Assembly: GCF_023078275.1 (NCBI RefSeq) | Contig: NC_062973.1 | Coordinates: forward strand, 17,374,456 to 17,438,455 | Direction of reading: 5' to 3' | Length of the DNA: 64,000 nt | Source of the DNA: Leguminivora glycinivorella | Lineage: Eukaryota; Arthropoda; Insecta; Lepidoptera; Tortricidae | Shown: in pieces, positions 43,141 through 53,471 of the stretch | Numbering within the stretch: the first letter of the stretch is position 1 | Layout: each line of letters starts with the position of its first letter | Program-made: the position numbers and the translations under genes | The notes under the pieces: generated by a model | Told to the model about the DNA's origin: nothing | Database searches by the model: none | What the model saw: the letters and a program-made list of their open reading frames with translations, nothing else

Positions 43141-43683
43141 TAGGTACAAGAAAAGTAGTCAAACAGTTAAAGGTCAAAAGGTTCCAACCCCCATAATGAG
43201 CGTGTTAAAAACTCTGAACTATCAGTACTCTTTAGCTTTTGTACGCTTCCACTGATTTTATTTTTAAAATCCTGGCCTCAAAATATACGCGTACCCGAAA
43301 AAAGTGTACCTAGAGAAATTCTCAATGTCGATATTGAGTTTCGCTTTGTTTCCATTTATATCGTGATATTCGAGACTTAAATCCACTTATTCGTCGTAAT
43401 CTGTATTATTCCTACCCCTGTGTCTGTAGCTTAGGGTATTGTTTATGTCTTACACAATATTAGGTATACTCTGAGTTAAATCAGCTTCTATAAATGGTTG
43501 TTTCTTAATGTGACGACAAACATAAACATAATACATGTATGTATCGCGCTAACCGAAGACAATATAATAAAATTAATACATGTATGCTCATAGGATGAGA
43601 GATATAGGATAACATACGGCTAATTATTTTAATACAAATAATACTTGTCCGCAAAATGCAAGCCGTGGCTTCGGGCGCCCGGT
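43141..43683. other. Nothing recognised
   Basis: No supported feature. Confidence 0.4.
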
Positions 43684-43820
43684 TCACTCATGGAAGCGGT
43701 CCGTCGAAAATAAGCTACGAGGCGGCTGGTTTGAGCTGGAGTGAGGCCATGAGAGTCGCCGAAGATAGGAAGACGTGGCGCGAGCTGGTGAAGGCCCTTT
43801 ACACCTCTGGGGTGCCTTAG
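43684..43820 (+). pseudogene. RTE-like LINE C-terminal fragment
   Basis: The plus-strand frame reads ISYEAAGLSWSEAMRVAEDR followed by KTWRELVKALYTSGVP and a stop at about 43818. A(G)LSWSEA...AEDR..WR.LV.AL is the usual end of RTE-type retrotransposon proteins. The antisense ORF in the same place is a shadow. Confidence 0.7.
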
Positions 43821-43929
43821 GACTAAAACAACAACATACTGTCCTGGCCAATTTCGACCACGGCGACTGTTTAAGACTGGTCATTAGAGCGACGTTCATG
43901 AAATTTTTAAATTGAAGGAAAAATTTACC

Positions 43930-44000
43930 TTCGTGGCTCAGTTGGTCAGACAGAACGGCGCGACTGGGAATCCAGATGGTTGAGTCCTCCCTAGATGGGA
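43930..44000 (+). tRNA. tRNA-like unit (SINE head or tRNA pseudogene)
   Basis: CCTTCGTGGCTCAGTTGGTC contains an A box (TGGCTCAGTTGG), and GGTTGAGTCC about 45 bp on is a weak B box. The flanking sequence is AT-rich and there is no clear acceptor stem. Confidence 0.35.
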
Positions 44001-46681
44001 TTTTTAAAATTTTCCTGTTATTTAAAAATATGTAGTATCAGTTTAAATTTTCAACTTAATTGTTTATCAAAAATATTTTAGCTCAATATTACAAATCTCT
44101 TTTACTTGTAATAAGCGAAGGCAATATAACTATTAAAAATTGAATTTCACCTTTGCCCTGGATGATCTAAAATCTTATTACTTCTATAATATTTTCTTCT
44201 GTCAATATTGGAATCATTGGCGGAAATCTTCTTATCAGTGTCATTCGAACTTTAACGTAATGTTAATAAGGGGCACTTGCAATTTTTTCTTATTTTGTTA
44301 CCATTTTCAGTACATTTTGTAACAAAAGAGGAAAGTAACAAAAATGTATGGAAAATCTGGGACACTTTTTGTCTCCCAGTGAGATTGAAAGTACTCGTGA
44401 TTCTGAGTACAATTGACCTAAAATTCCCTGAAACAATCAAAAAATTTTTATTGGCAAAAAAAAAGAAATGCTCAGCTCTGTCCCGCCAATACGCAAGAGC
44501 GATTGACATAGATAGCTACGAAACAGATATTATCGTGAGCATTTGTGCATTCGGCTACGCACGCAGGTATTATATTATACAATTCCTCTTTATCTTGAAA
44601 TAAACACATTAAAATCCTTTGCATATTTTCAAAGATCTAAGCATACAAAGGGGTGGACAGCGAGAACGCGACTTTGTTTTATAATATGTCGTGATTTTCA
44701 CTATGGTATGTTGAACAGTAAAAAAAATGATGCAGAAAACACTAGGGTGAGTGTCTCGCTTTCCCCTTTATTTAAAACTTGTTTTATTCGTTTATTGTTC
44801 TAGTAATAAACGTAAATACCTACATTTCAACAATTTACTGAGTAATATTACGTGCAATTTTCTAGAACAGTAGTCTGATATCACAAACGATTCCATCTAG
44901 GACCATTATCCTGAGCATAACGTCAGCAGTTATAGAGAATGTTTTGCAATTCAGTGTATCTAGCCAGCGTTACAATTCCTTACGCTTCGTAGCTATGTAG
45001 CTCTCCCAATCGCTCTTCTGTAGTGGTGCGACAGAGTCAGACTGCGTTTTTATCTCCACGTAGAGTCAATGATTGCCACTTCGGCTAGGCTAGCTGGGCA
45101 CACACGGATAAGGTGTATGTCTCGGTCGTTCTAAACTGCCGTAGGGAGCAGAAGGCAGTACTTATGCTATTCTCGAAAATACTCGATGTTGTCGTTCTCA
45201 CCTGCGGCGATCACATAGACGGGCCGGAACGACCTCTCACGAACATCTGCAAAGTCAGAACGATCAAGGCCTTTTGCCACGATCCCGGGATGGTTGGCAA
45301 CTAATCTCAGCAAATGGCGTAGGTACTTGTTTTTATGAAAGAAATTGTTATTGTTAAAGAAGCCTTACTACGACTACCTTAGCATGTGTCACTCTGCGGG
45401 CCTTTTCACTAACCTCAAGAGCCGTAACTCACTTTTGAGCGTAGGTAGATGAAGAGGCGTATTATAAAAATAGTGATCTCAATTAATTTTAACTTCTACC
45501 CTTTCTTCCAATATCTATCTATCTTTCTTCTGCGATACAAAACGCCGCAGAAATGTAGTTGGCTCTGTCGCGCCAATACACAAGAGCGATAGAGATAGAC
45601 AGCTACGAATTATATCGTGAGCGTTTCGTGAGTGTTTGCGCATTCGGTTATGCACACTGAGGTAGCATGCCTCTGTCAACTGATCAGAAAGGTCAAAATC
45701 ACGTCAAAATCGTCATTTGACGGTGGATCATCACATCAATGTATATTATTAATAGCCGAGTTGCAGGAGTTGTGTTGCGGTAGTTGCAAATAGCCCAGCA
45801 GTTGACTCCAACTTTTCCGAAACCACGACTGCTGATGCAACCAAAGAAGGAAGCAGTGTAAATACAGATACATATTTAGCAGAACTTGAGAAGCAGGAAA
45901 CTGAGGCATCGGTTGAGATACGAAGTCTTGTGGACTCCGTAAAAATTCATCTTCGGTCTGGAATAAAACACGAGTGTTGGTTTTGAAAGTTGATCTGGAT
46001 TAACACTTTCGCTACCAAGAACCCGACTGTCGGGCACACCGTTCGTAGAAGCGTAGCCGATTACATGGGTTTCCCCGTATGTAGCGAAAATGTCGTAGCG
46101 CCGCGTAGAGCCCGGTTTCGAAAGTGTTAAGCAATTGTGTTTCCAAACTAAATTATTATGGCAAATCATATGTATTGTGTGGTGACCTTGAGTTAGCCTG
46201 AATGGTCCGTCTAGTAGTTGAGGTGGTCTGTGACATGAGTACACCTAATTAATAAATAGGTACCCACTCAACAAGTATGTCTCATATAGCTCAAAGCAAT
46301 AGTTTACATGCCAAGTATATTCCAGTGCTTATGCACTAATAACTCGTGACCTAATGTTGTTCTGATCGGTCAAATGTTTTGAAAGAAATACTGAAACGTG
46401 CAGTACGAAATATAAAGCCAATTAAAATATGAACATTTTCGAAATGTTTTGCAATACAAAATAACCTTTAAAATCTGAATGGATCAAAAAACATAGCAAA
46501 TAAGAAATAATTTGGTTCATTAAACATCAAAGAAAAATGGCTAACTAATTCATCTCAATGGAAAATGTAAAGGGGCAAATTTTCCTTTGAGCGGACCTGT
46601 ATGTTTTCCTTTGCTTGAGTACCCATACATGTTGCTCTGAAAACACAAAACAAGGCAGAAATTAACATACAACATAAATAT
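44001..46681. other. Non-coding stretch with dispersed short repeats
   Basis: Copies of the GCTACGCAC repeat lie at 44465-44575 and 45540-45665, and a GGCTAGGCTAGC relative at 44985-45095. ORFs at 44277-44603, 45113-45304 and 45876-46244 have no recognised domain. Nothing else is supported. Confidence 0.45.
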
Positions 46682-46770
46682 AAATAATTAATTGAAATAC
46701 GGTTGTACTCACGTTATTATATCGCTATTGCTGCGACATGTTTCGGGCCAATTCGGAGGCCCCTCTTCAC

Positions 46771-47280
46771 GTATACGAGATACCTTGTGACTGTGGTAGA
46801 GCGTATGTCGGCGAGACTGGAAGGAATGTCTCCGCGAGGTTGTCGGAACACATACGAAGCGTGAAGAACATGGACACCAGGAATTCCGCAGTGGCAGAGC
46901 ACGCGTACGATACCGGCGCGTCCCATTTTATACGCTTCGATAGAGCAAGGTTGTTGGTACGGGAGAAATGTTTTGTACCACGCAAAGTTCTCGAGGCCAT
47001 TGAAATCGGACGCCGCCCTAATTTCAATCGGGACGGAGGCTGGATGTTGCCACCAGCATGGAAACCGGTAATACCTAATGTGAAGCGGAAAATGTGTTTT
47101 GACAATCGTGTGGACACAGTGAGTGCAGTGTGCTTACCTCCATCGGTCGACACAGCCGCGCTACCAGAACTCTACACAACAACTACAGCAGCAGACTGCT
47201 CTGCGCCCCCCTCCCCCGTCCTATCAGCGCGCGCGCAGCGGGCGGAGCGGCGAGCGGCGCGTTCAGTTTGCGGAGTCTAG
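46771..47280 (+). pseudogene. Penelope GIY-YIG endonuclease domain
   Basis: From about 46771 the frame reads VYEIPCDCGRAYVGETGRNV, the GIY-YIG signature of Penelope-like elements, with R and E residues in ARLSEHIRS. It continues through SAVAEHAYDTGASH and RKVLEAIEIGRRPNFNRDGG to WMLPPAWKPVIPNVK. The domain nicks DNA to prime reverse transcription. The upstream RT is absent. The codons before 46771, including the ATG at 46738, come from the inverted terminal repeat and are not native. The frame is intact to the stop at 47278-47280, which touches the ribozyme motif. A related C-terminal fragment is at 14030-14150 (-). Confidence 0.85.
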
Positions 47281-47281
47281 C

Positions 47282-47335
47282 CGTCGCGTGGACTCCTATA
47301 CGCCTGAAGAGGGGCCTCCGAATTGGCCCGAAACA
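47282..47335 (+). ncRNA. Hammerhead ribozyme motif, type I, Penelope-associated
   Basis: All core elements are visible. The cleavage site is after GTC at 47283-47285. Stem I pairs GCGT (47286-47289) with ACGC (47300-47303). CTGAAGA (47304-47310) fits C3-U4-G5-A6-N7-G8-A9. Stem II pairs GGGCC (47312-47316) with GGCCC (47325-47329). GAA (47330-47332) follows, then A-C (47333-47334), which pair with the T and G at 47284 and 47283 as a two-base stem III. Hammerheads with a very short stem III are documented for Penelope-like elements. The inverted copy at 46682-46769 lacks the CC that includes C3, so it should be inactive. Confidence 0.78.
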
Positions 47336-47392
47336 TGTCGCAGCAATAGCGATATAATAACGTGAGTACAACCGTATTTCAATTAATTATTT

Positions 47393-47754
47393 GAATATGT
47401 CTCACGGAAGTTTAACGTGTATAAATATAAATAATTGGTCTACACTAGAACAAGTAATAGTACAGTACGATAGTACTTACTCTTCATTATACTGTGGTAC
47501 AGGATACGAGTAATCTAAGTGAATAGCGACGTAAAACTCGGAAATACTTTACCAAAAATAATAAATATTGCCGTGATCCAATTTATCTTTTTTTTTTATT
47601 ATGATTGGGCTTATTCTTGGCCACAGAATAGCCAAAGGCCTAGACGTGGCCTACGATGGAGTGAGCTCGCCTGGGTTATATGAGCTCGGAAATATAGCCG
47701 ACGACAAGGAATTCCATTCATTGGCAAATATATTAATTATATATTAATGTATAT
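47393..47754. other. LINE tail remnant and AT-rich sequence
   Basis: Around 47605-47720, GGCCACAGAATAGCCAAAGG and ACGTGGCCTACGATGGAGTG resemble 36775-36870. The rest is unplaced. Confidence 0.4.
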
Positions 47755-47890
47755 ACATACATACATAAATATAATCACGCCTGTAGCCCATAAAGGAGTA
47801 GGCAGAGCACATGAACTACTAAGTTTCAGTGCCACTCTTGGCAAAAAGGGGTTGAAAGAAATCCAAATTGTGGCATTGCAATTAATGTAT
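47755..47890 (-). mobile_element. LINE 3' end, antisense copy of the 19.7-kb family
   Basis: CATACATACATAAATATAAT, AGGCAGAGCACATGAACTAC and CAGTGCCACTCTTGGCAAAA are the complement of 19845-19975. Confidence 0.7.
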
Positions 47891-48095
47891 ATGACACATA
47901 TACTATAGTTTATAATACCTACTTTCCTAGTTTAGGAATATTACTAGTTTCATTTAGTCATATGTAGACCTGGGTGCTTAAATTTGACTCGTACTTAGGC
48001 GGCTTTATTTACGTCTAGCTTCATCTTAAGGGCCTATTCATATGGCGCGAACTCGTGAGCAATTTCAGTTACATTGCTGACTTCTTAGGTAACAT

Positions 48096-48330
48096 AAAAT
48101 TCAGTAAACTACATATAGACTTATATTGACCGGGATATAGACCGTGATTACCTTTTTGATTTTTGTCGAGCTCCCGATATTTCGACGCAGTTGCATGCAT
48201 CATGATCACGGAAAACTGACGAAGGCGGGTGGATGTTAAAGTTGTATAGACAGCGCGCGATCTACCCTCCTTCGCGCGCGTCGGCTGCGTTCACTTTCAG
48301 TGTTACCACTGGTCGCGTTCACACTCGATG
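48096..48330 (-). mobile_element. Penelope-like 3' region, antisense
   Basis: On the minus strand AACTGACGAAGGCGGG-complement sequence leads to CCGTGATCATGATGCATGCA, ACTGCGTCGAAATATCGGGA and a tail with GGTAATCACGGTCTATATCC. I recognise CGTCGAAATATCGGGA as a common Penelope-like tail in Lepidoptera. No coding domain is visible. Confidence 0.5.
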
Positions 48331-48834
48331 GTCTGATGGGCTCTTACATATAGACTGTCACAAAAAGATGAGAAATTCAAATTTTTCTATGAGACTAATA
48401 AACCTTGGCCCCTACATTTCTCAAATTTGCCTTTTTTGAGAAAAGATTAGCTTGGCCATGATCTCAATTGAATGAAACTCGCATTCTCGCATCGTGTAAA
48501 TGAACCCTAAGAGGTGTTAGTGCGCTGCTTTCCGTCAATTTCATGAGTTGAATATAAACCTTATTGCATTTTTTTTTCAAAACGCAAACTAGCGTATATG
48601 TGGACGCAAACTAGAACAGTGACCCTATAAGTACATAAATAAGTAGTAGGATTCTCGTTTAAGATTACAAGAATAAATCTTTCGCAAGAGCTGATTACTG
48701 CATTTATTTAGTTAATTATCAAATTTAACATTAGCGTGAGTAATTCATAAAAATATTCGACAGTCTAATTGTTGTAAACCAGGAATGAAAAAACTTCATT
48801 GTTGAATTATAAAATTCCTCATTCACGTTCAGCA
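48331..48834. other. Nothing recognised
   Basis: AT-rich sequence upstream of the promoter-like site at 48835. Confidence 0.4.
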
Positions 48835-48864
48835 TATAAAATGGGGGTTTATCCAGTTCGATAT
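48835..48864 (+). promoter_or_regulatory. TATA box with initiator-like site
   Basis: TATAAAAT at 48835-48842 lies about 30 bp before an initiator-like ATCATTCA near 48862-48869 and about 70 bp before the ATG of the short exon. This spacing is canonical for insect TATA promoters. Confidence 0.45.
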
Positions 48865-48915
48865 CATTCAAATTATCATATTCGAAGGAATAACATCTTC
48901 AAAATGTTCGCTAAA
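48865..48915 (+). CDS. Cuticle-protein-type first exon (MFAK)
   Basis: After a TATA box and a ~40-nt leader, ATCTTCAAAATG opens MFAK (48904-48915) and is cut immediately by GTACGT. Many insect cuticular protein genes begin with a first exon coding only about four residues, followed by an intron and then the signal peptide. No exon starting with a hydrophobic signal core, and no chitin-binding R&R motif, was found in any frame downstream in the window. The gene is therefore either a remnant or has an unusually long first intron. The call rests on architecture alone. Confidence 0.4.
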
Positions 48916-49041
48916 GTACGTTTTAATTTCGTTAGTCATATACAATAACAAACTTATAACAGGTACTTAGTATTTTATGCGGTATGAGAAGTCAAAAAAT
49001 TTGGCGATATTACTGAGGAGAGTAATTTATATTATTAAATT

Positions 49042-49110
49042 AAAACGGGACTTAATCGCGTAAAACTTACGTTTTATATTTAACCCGTTTTAATTTAATA
49101 ATATGAGTGA
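49042..49110. repeat. Penelope-tail-like inverted repeat
   Basis: ATTAAATTAAAACGGGACTT, AATCGCG and then TTAACCCGTTTTAATTTAAT form a hairpin. GGGACTTAATCGCGTA is the wording of the Penelope tail at 13.83 kb. It may be a head-to-head remnant of two tails. Confidence 0.45.
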
Positions 49111-49244
49111 AGATCGTGTTAGTTTAAATCAATGAGAGTAATTTAAATCGCGACGGCTCGCCGGAGCGATTTAAAGACTCGAGTTAGTAATATTCATACT
49201 CCCCGAGTTACACACAATGTTTTTCATCACACTTGCAATGTAAA

Positions 49245-49345
49245 AAAACCGGTCAAGAGCGTGTCGGGCCACGCTCAGTGTAGGGTTCCGTAGTTTTCCG
49301 TATTTTTCTCAGAAACTACTAAACCTATCAAGTTCAATAAACCAC
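49245..49345 (+). mobile_element. ACGGAACCCTAA retroposon, 5' fragment
   Basis: AACCGGTCAAGAGCGTGTCG, GTGTAGGGTTCCGTAGTTTT and ACCTATCAAGTTCAATAA match 57065-57160. The remainder is missing. Confidence 0.65.
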
Positions 49346-49407
49346 ATTTTTGATTAAGCATGAGGGCGTTTAACAGATTATTTAGAACAAAATCCGTTCA
49401 TAATGTT

Positions 49408-49553
49408 AGGGTCCCCCCACATCTTGCGTCTCGCGAGCGTAGCGTCGGGCCAACTGCCTGACTGCCTGACAAAGCCTGACGCCGACGCGGTGTCATTTTT
49501 CATACAGTTGGCCCGACGCTACGCTCGCGAGACGCTAGATGTGGGGGGACCCT
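49408..49553. mobile_element. Hairpin MITE with AGGGTCCCCCCACATC ends
   Basis: Arms of about 48 bp (AGGGTCCCCCCACATCTTGC... and its complement ending GGGGGGACCCTT) share GCGAGCGTAGCGTCGGGCCA. The loop has CTGCCTGACTGCCTGAC. An ORF crosses it but is a palindrome artefact. Confidence 0.8.
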
Positions 49554-49639
49554 TAAGCGACAATATGGTACCTTATTTTAGGGGATGTCACAATCACCTA
49601 ATATTTACGCATTAGTTCCTTAATACTCTCACAGGAATC

Positions 49640-49895
49640 AACAGGAATTTGGGCAGAATTAACAAAAATTAACTCGCTGTCAGTTTTGTGACGACAATTA
49701 TTAAGCATGAAATATGTCTAAAAATTTACTTTTTTCACATTCTGAATGTAGTTTATCGCTTAAAGTTTATGTAATTAACACAAAAACAATATTTTTATTG
49801 AAATTTCATGCTTAATTATCGTCACAAAACTGACAGCGAGTTAATTTTTGTTAACAACTCACGCTAATTGGGGGTCCATAATTCTGAAAATGCCC
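49640..49895. mobile_element. GGGCATTTTCA-ended MITE, uninterrupted relative
   Basis: AACTCGCTGTCAGTTTTGTG and CACAAAACTGACAGCGAGTT pair, and the right end AATTCTGAAAATGCCC matches 31190-31217. It lacks the insertion seen at 30680-30934. The left terminus is eroded. Confidence 0.7.
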
Positions 49896-50552
49896 TTCTA
49901 CGACGCGAAACGAAAACGAAACGCCGCGAAAGGTAGTCTGGGTCTGTCGCTCAAATACGCAAGAGCGATAGAGATAGATATCTACGAGCGTTTTGTTTTT
50001 TGAGCGTTTGTGCCCTCGGCTACGCACGCAGGGTGTGAGGGGTCTCGAAACAGGGTGCCTAATTAGAAATAAGTTATCGTGTCACATTTTGTACTTAGGT
50101 ACTTAAAAAAAATACCTGCTTATAGGAAATAGGTCTCTGGCCCTTGAGTGCCCACAATTGTTATTTTTATTTTATTTATTAGGAGAACAAACAGAGTTAA
50201 ATGTACATACTTTTGTATAAAAACTAAATTATATGGTAAACATGCATTTACCTCCACATCAGTTCTCACCGAGACATACATTGATACATTGAGTTTACGT
50301 CTAAAATTATACGCATTAACTAATGTTATATTTAAACAATTATGTTATTGTTTGGCAAGTAACAGAATAGTAAACATTATGTGACATACAGCATAATATA
50401 GGTATATAACTATACACATAAAGAAAAGGAAAAAGCTAGGGCTTAGGGAATAACATTAATGACTTAAGTAAAAACTTATCTAACTATAGTTATTTCAGGT
50501 TAAGTAAATGAGAACAAACAACAAACTAACAAAAGTAGTCTGATCATCCTTA

Positions 50553-50861
50553 TCATTCCTCTGGGATTATTTGAAGGATTTGCTTTTTGTACTGAATCTT
50601 GGTTGTGTTAAAGATATCGACCGAGACGAGACTCTTATTGTAAGTGTCGCATATGCGACGCAGCGGCGCTCGCACGCCGGCGTTGGTGGCGGTGTTGGGC
50701 ACGGCGAACAGGGCGGCGGAGCGCGCTCCGCTACGCGGCACGCGAAACCGCAACAGCTGAAGCAGCTCGCTGCTGTTGTACTCACTTCTACATATATTAT
50801 AGAGGACTATATCATCCGACGTTATACGACGCGTTGACAATGATGACAGCTTGTAATCTCC
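50553..50861 (-). pseudogene. LINE ORF2 C-terminal segment
   Basis: After removal of the 1.2-kb insertion the frame joins TPI to GDYKLSSLSTRRITSDD. It continues as IVLYNICRSEYNSSELLQLL and ends RAPLRRICDTYNKSLVSVD before a stop at 50553. RVP.S.ARS..LF.VP is the usual C-terminal block of Jockey/CR1 proteins. The first ~30 codons of the apparent ORF (50954-50866) belong to the transposon. Confidence 0.75.
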
Positions 50862-50865
50862 AATT

Positions 50866-52079
50866 GCTAATTCGAGTCCAAAAAAACTACTACGATGTTG
50901 CCACTGCAATAAAATGTTTGTAAAATAGTATAATCCTTTTTTATAAAAACACACGCCAAGATAAATTATTTATTATTTATTTCAATCCTTTGATTTATAT
51001 ATTTAATAGTCTTTTATTATTTACATAAATACTAGGACGCTCGATTTTTTTTTCTTTTTTTCCGTGATTTTTAGTTGTAAAGTTGGTATTGCGCTTGTAT
51101 CACTTCAGGTATCAATAACATTTGGTGCTATATTTTGCGGTATAGAACAAACTATTGATGATATAGATATTGTGACCAATTTTTTATACATATATTTTAC
51201 AATTAGCTAATCAGCGAAATAGTGTATAGTGGGCTTTATGGTTGCCACGGCCGCCATTGTTTTGGAAGCGGCCATGACACCATGGTCTGTCAAACTGTAT
51301 TTGAATTTATTATTATGTATGATACACAGATATACAGACTACATCTCTGATATATGATAGACAGACGTTAATATGCAAGTAGCGCTTTATTGACAACCGA
51401 CACTTATGAACCTTTTAGATAAAAAATGGCACATGTAATGATCTATTGTTTTACCTTAAAGAGAGTATGTAAGTAAGTTTGAGTAATGTTCTTCAATTTA
51501 TGGTTCCAAATCTCCTGAGGAGTCTCAGAGATACATTGGGCACTCGTTCAATACGCTAAGGAAATACCTTTCGTGAGCCCCTGACTTCGCCACGCGCCAT
51601 TCTGAGAGCCAGTTCAGGTGCTACCCTTCAGCAATAACATTCTAATATTGGTAATGGGTTGTCAGACTCCAATGACTAATTTAATAAACATTGGCGAAAA
51701 TTGCACCTGACTGAGATAGGGCAGCTTTAGTGCATACATTTGTCTGGTTTAAGTTTTATTATTATATTTAGTAGTAGTTTTATTATTATTATATGTTATT
51801 ATATGTTATTGTTTTATTATTATATTATTAATGCGAATTACCAACATTTATCATTAGTGGCGACCGGTGGAACTAATTTGACGTATGAGAATTAAAACAA
51901 AAAAACTAAAACGAATTTTCTTCACAATTTTATCATCAAGTATTCTTGGATTTCTTACGTGCCAAATAAAAAATGTAGAGGGTTGGCGAAACCTGAAAAG
52001 TATTTTGACAGTGACATAAGTGACATTGACAGCTGTGACATTGACGTATCTGTCGTAGTTTTTTTGGACTCGAATTAGC
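50866..52079. mobile_element. 1.2-kb DNA transposon inserted in the LINE, AATT flanks
   Basis: GCTAATTCGAGTCCAAAAAA (continuing ACTAC) opens it and the exact complement closes it at 52079, so the ends are at least 25 bp. AATT lies on both sides (50862-50865, 52080-52083), and excising one copy restores the LINE reading frame (TPI-GDYK). No transposase ORF is present. The class is not assignable, since 4-bp AATT duplications do not match the common superfamilies. Confidence 0.8.
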
Positions 52080-52083
52080 AATT

Positions 52084-53129
52084 GGAGTATAGTGCTTTAA
52101 CAAGTTTTGGTAAGTCATCTTCTGTCCTGTTACCCTTTTATGCATAATTCTCAGAATTTTTTTTTGTACCATTTCGATGGCGTTCGCATATTTTGCATAA
52201 AGAGGATTCCATATAACCGATGCGTACTCTAGATGTGGTCTTACTAACGCTTTATAGAGTAATAGGTACGTATCTGCCTTTTTAAACACTTTAGCCGACC
52301 TGATCACAAAACCTAACATCTGATAAGCTTTACGTACAATCTTGTCTATATGAGCGCTAAAGTGTAAATTTTCATCAAACATCACTCCTAGATCTCTAGC
52401 TGAATGTACTTTCATTATTTGTGTTTCACCTAATTTGTACTTAAAATTTATTATTATTTTCTTATTTTTGGTGAAGGTAATTTGCATACATTTATTAGCT
52501 GCTAACTGCAATTTATTGTCTTCACAGTATGCATAGAATGTGTCTAGGTCTTCCTGAACTAATTTACTATCACTTTCATTCTCTATTACTCTATAAAGTT
52601 TTAGGTCATCTGCAAACAATAAAAAATTACAGTGTTTAAAGCACTTTTTAATATCGTTAATAAATATACTGTATAATAAAGGCCCTAAAATTGAGCCTTG
52701 AATTACTCCGGACGTTACATTCGCAAGATTTGATCTAAAGCCATTAATGACTACTACTTGAGTTCTATTTGTCAAATAAGATGCAAACCAACGCAATAGA
52801 TTACCATGGATTCCATTAAATGCTAGTTTCTTAAGAAGATATAGGTGATCTACTTTATCGAACGCTTTACAAAAGTCGGTAAAGATAACATCTACTTGTT
52901 TTCTGTTGTCCATAGACTTAAACAGAAAATCGGTATATTGTAATAAATTCGTAATCGTTGATTTTTTCTTCATAAAACCGTGTTGTTCAGGTAATACACT
53001 CGTCTTGATCATAGGATATATGACGTCATGAATCAGGCCTTCATAAATTTTAGGTATAATGGATTGTACTGAGACGGGTCGATAATAAGTGACCTGGCAC
53101 TTCGGACCTGATTTATGTATCGGTGTCAC
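52084..53129 (-). pseudogene. LINE ORF2 reverse transcriptase
   Basis: The frame starts mid-domain at TPIHKSGPKCQVTYYRPVSV and contains VIFTDFCKAFDKVDH (motif A), GVIQGSILGPLLYSIFINDI (motif B) and the catalytic FADDLKLY. It then has the DLGVMFDENLHFSAHI and LVRPHLEYASVIWNPLY blocks typical of Jockey/CR1 elements. The enzyme copies LINE RNA at the nicked target. It is in phase with the upstream part (53160-53471) and separated only by a TGA at 53160-53162. At the other end the frame runs into the terminal repeat of the inserted transposon. Confidence 0.9.
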
Positions 53130-53159
53130 ATAAGCTGTTTTCCAGCGTTCAGGAAAAAT

Positions 53160-53471
53160 TCAAAATTTAAGGCATTTATTAAAAATGATGCAAAGGGGCA
53201 AAGCTAGGGCCTTCGCGGTATTTTTTATAAAGTAAGGGCTAATTTTATCTGGTCCCGCACCTTTATTTATATCTATATTTTTAAGTTTTTTAATTATATG
53301 ACCTTTATTTAATTGAATATTTGTTATATTAGTAGCTGCGTCTGACGTAGGTATACAGTCTAACTGGTCACAATTAATATTGTCGCGTGGCTCAAACACC
53401 GATTGAAAGAAACCTGCAAACAACTCCGCTGCTCCTTCCGGGGTACTAGAAGATCTATCATTGTAATACAT
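53160..53471 (-). pseudogene. LINE ORF2 linker before the RT palm
   Basis: STPEGAAELFAGFFQSVFEP and LKNIDINKGAGPDKISPYFI are the conserved N-terminal RT blocks (K.....GPD.I). The open frame extends upstream to the nested insertion as KNTELSIKSNIKSFWSYIS. It ends in a TGA where related elements have a glycine codon, a one-base change, and then resumes as IFPERWKTAYVTPIHKSG. Confidence 0.85.

Larger units (their letters stand above)
46682..47392 (+). mobile_element. Penelope-like element with 88-bp perfect inverted ends
   Basis: 46682-46769 is the exact complement of 47305-47392. Between them lies a GIY-YIG endonuclease frame and, at the right, a hammerhead ribozyme motif. Only the 3' third of a Penelope element is present; the RT is missing. 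As at 13.8 kb, the 5' truncation point carries an inverted copy of the 3' terminus. No clear target duplication was found. Confidence 0.82.

Noticed and set aside
44277..44603. 108-codon ORF as a gene
   Set aside because: Its 3' part crosses the dispersed GCTACGCAC repeat, and an antisense ORF of similar length overlaps it; no domain is recognised.
46767..47371. Several overlapping ORFs around the Penelope element
   Set aside because: They are other-frame and antisense shadows of the GIY-YIG frame and of the ribozyme region.
50571..50837. 88-codon plus-strand ORF with HAGVGGGVGHGEQGGG
   Set aside because: It is the antisense shadow of the LINE ORF2 C-terminal segment.
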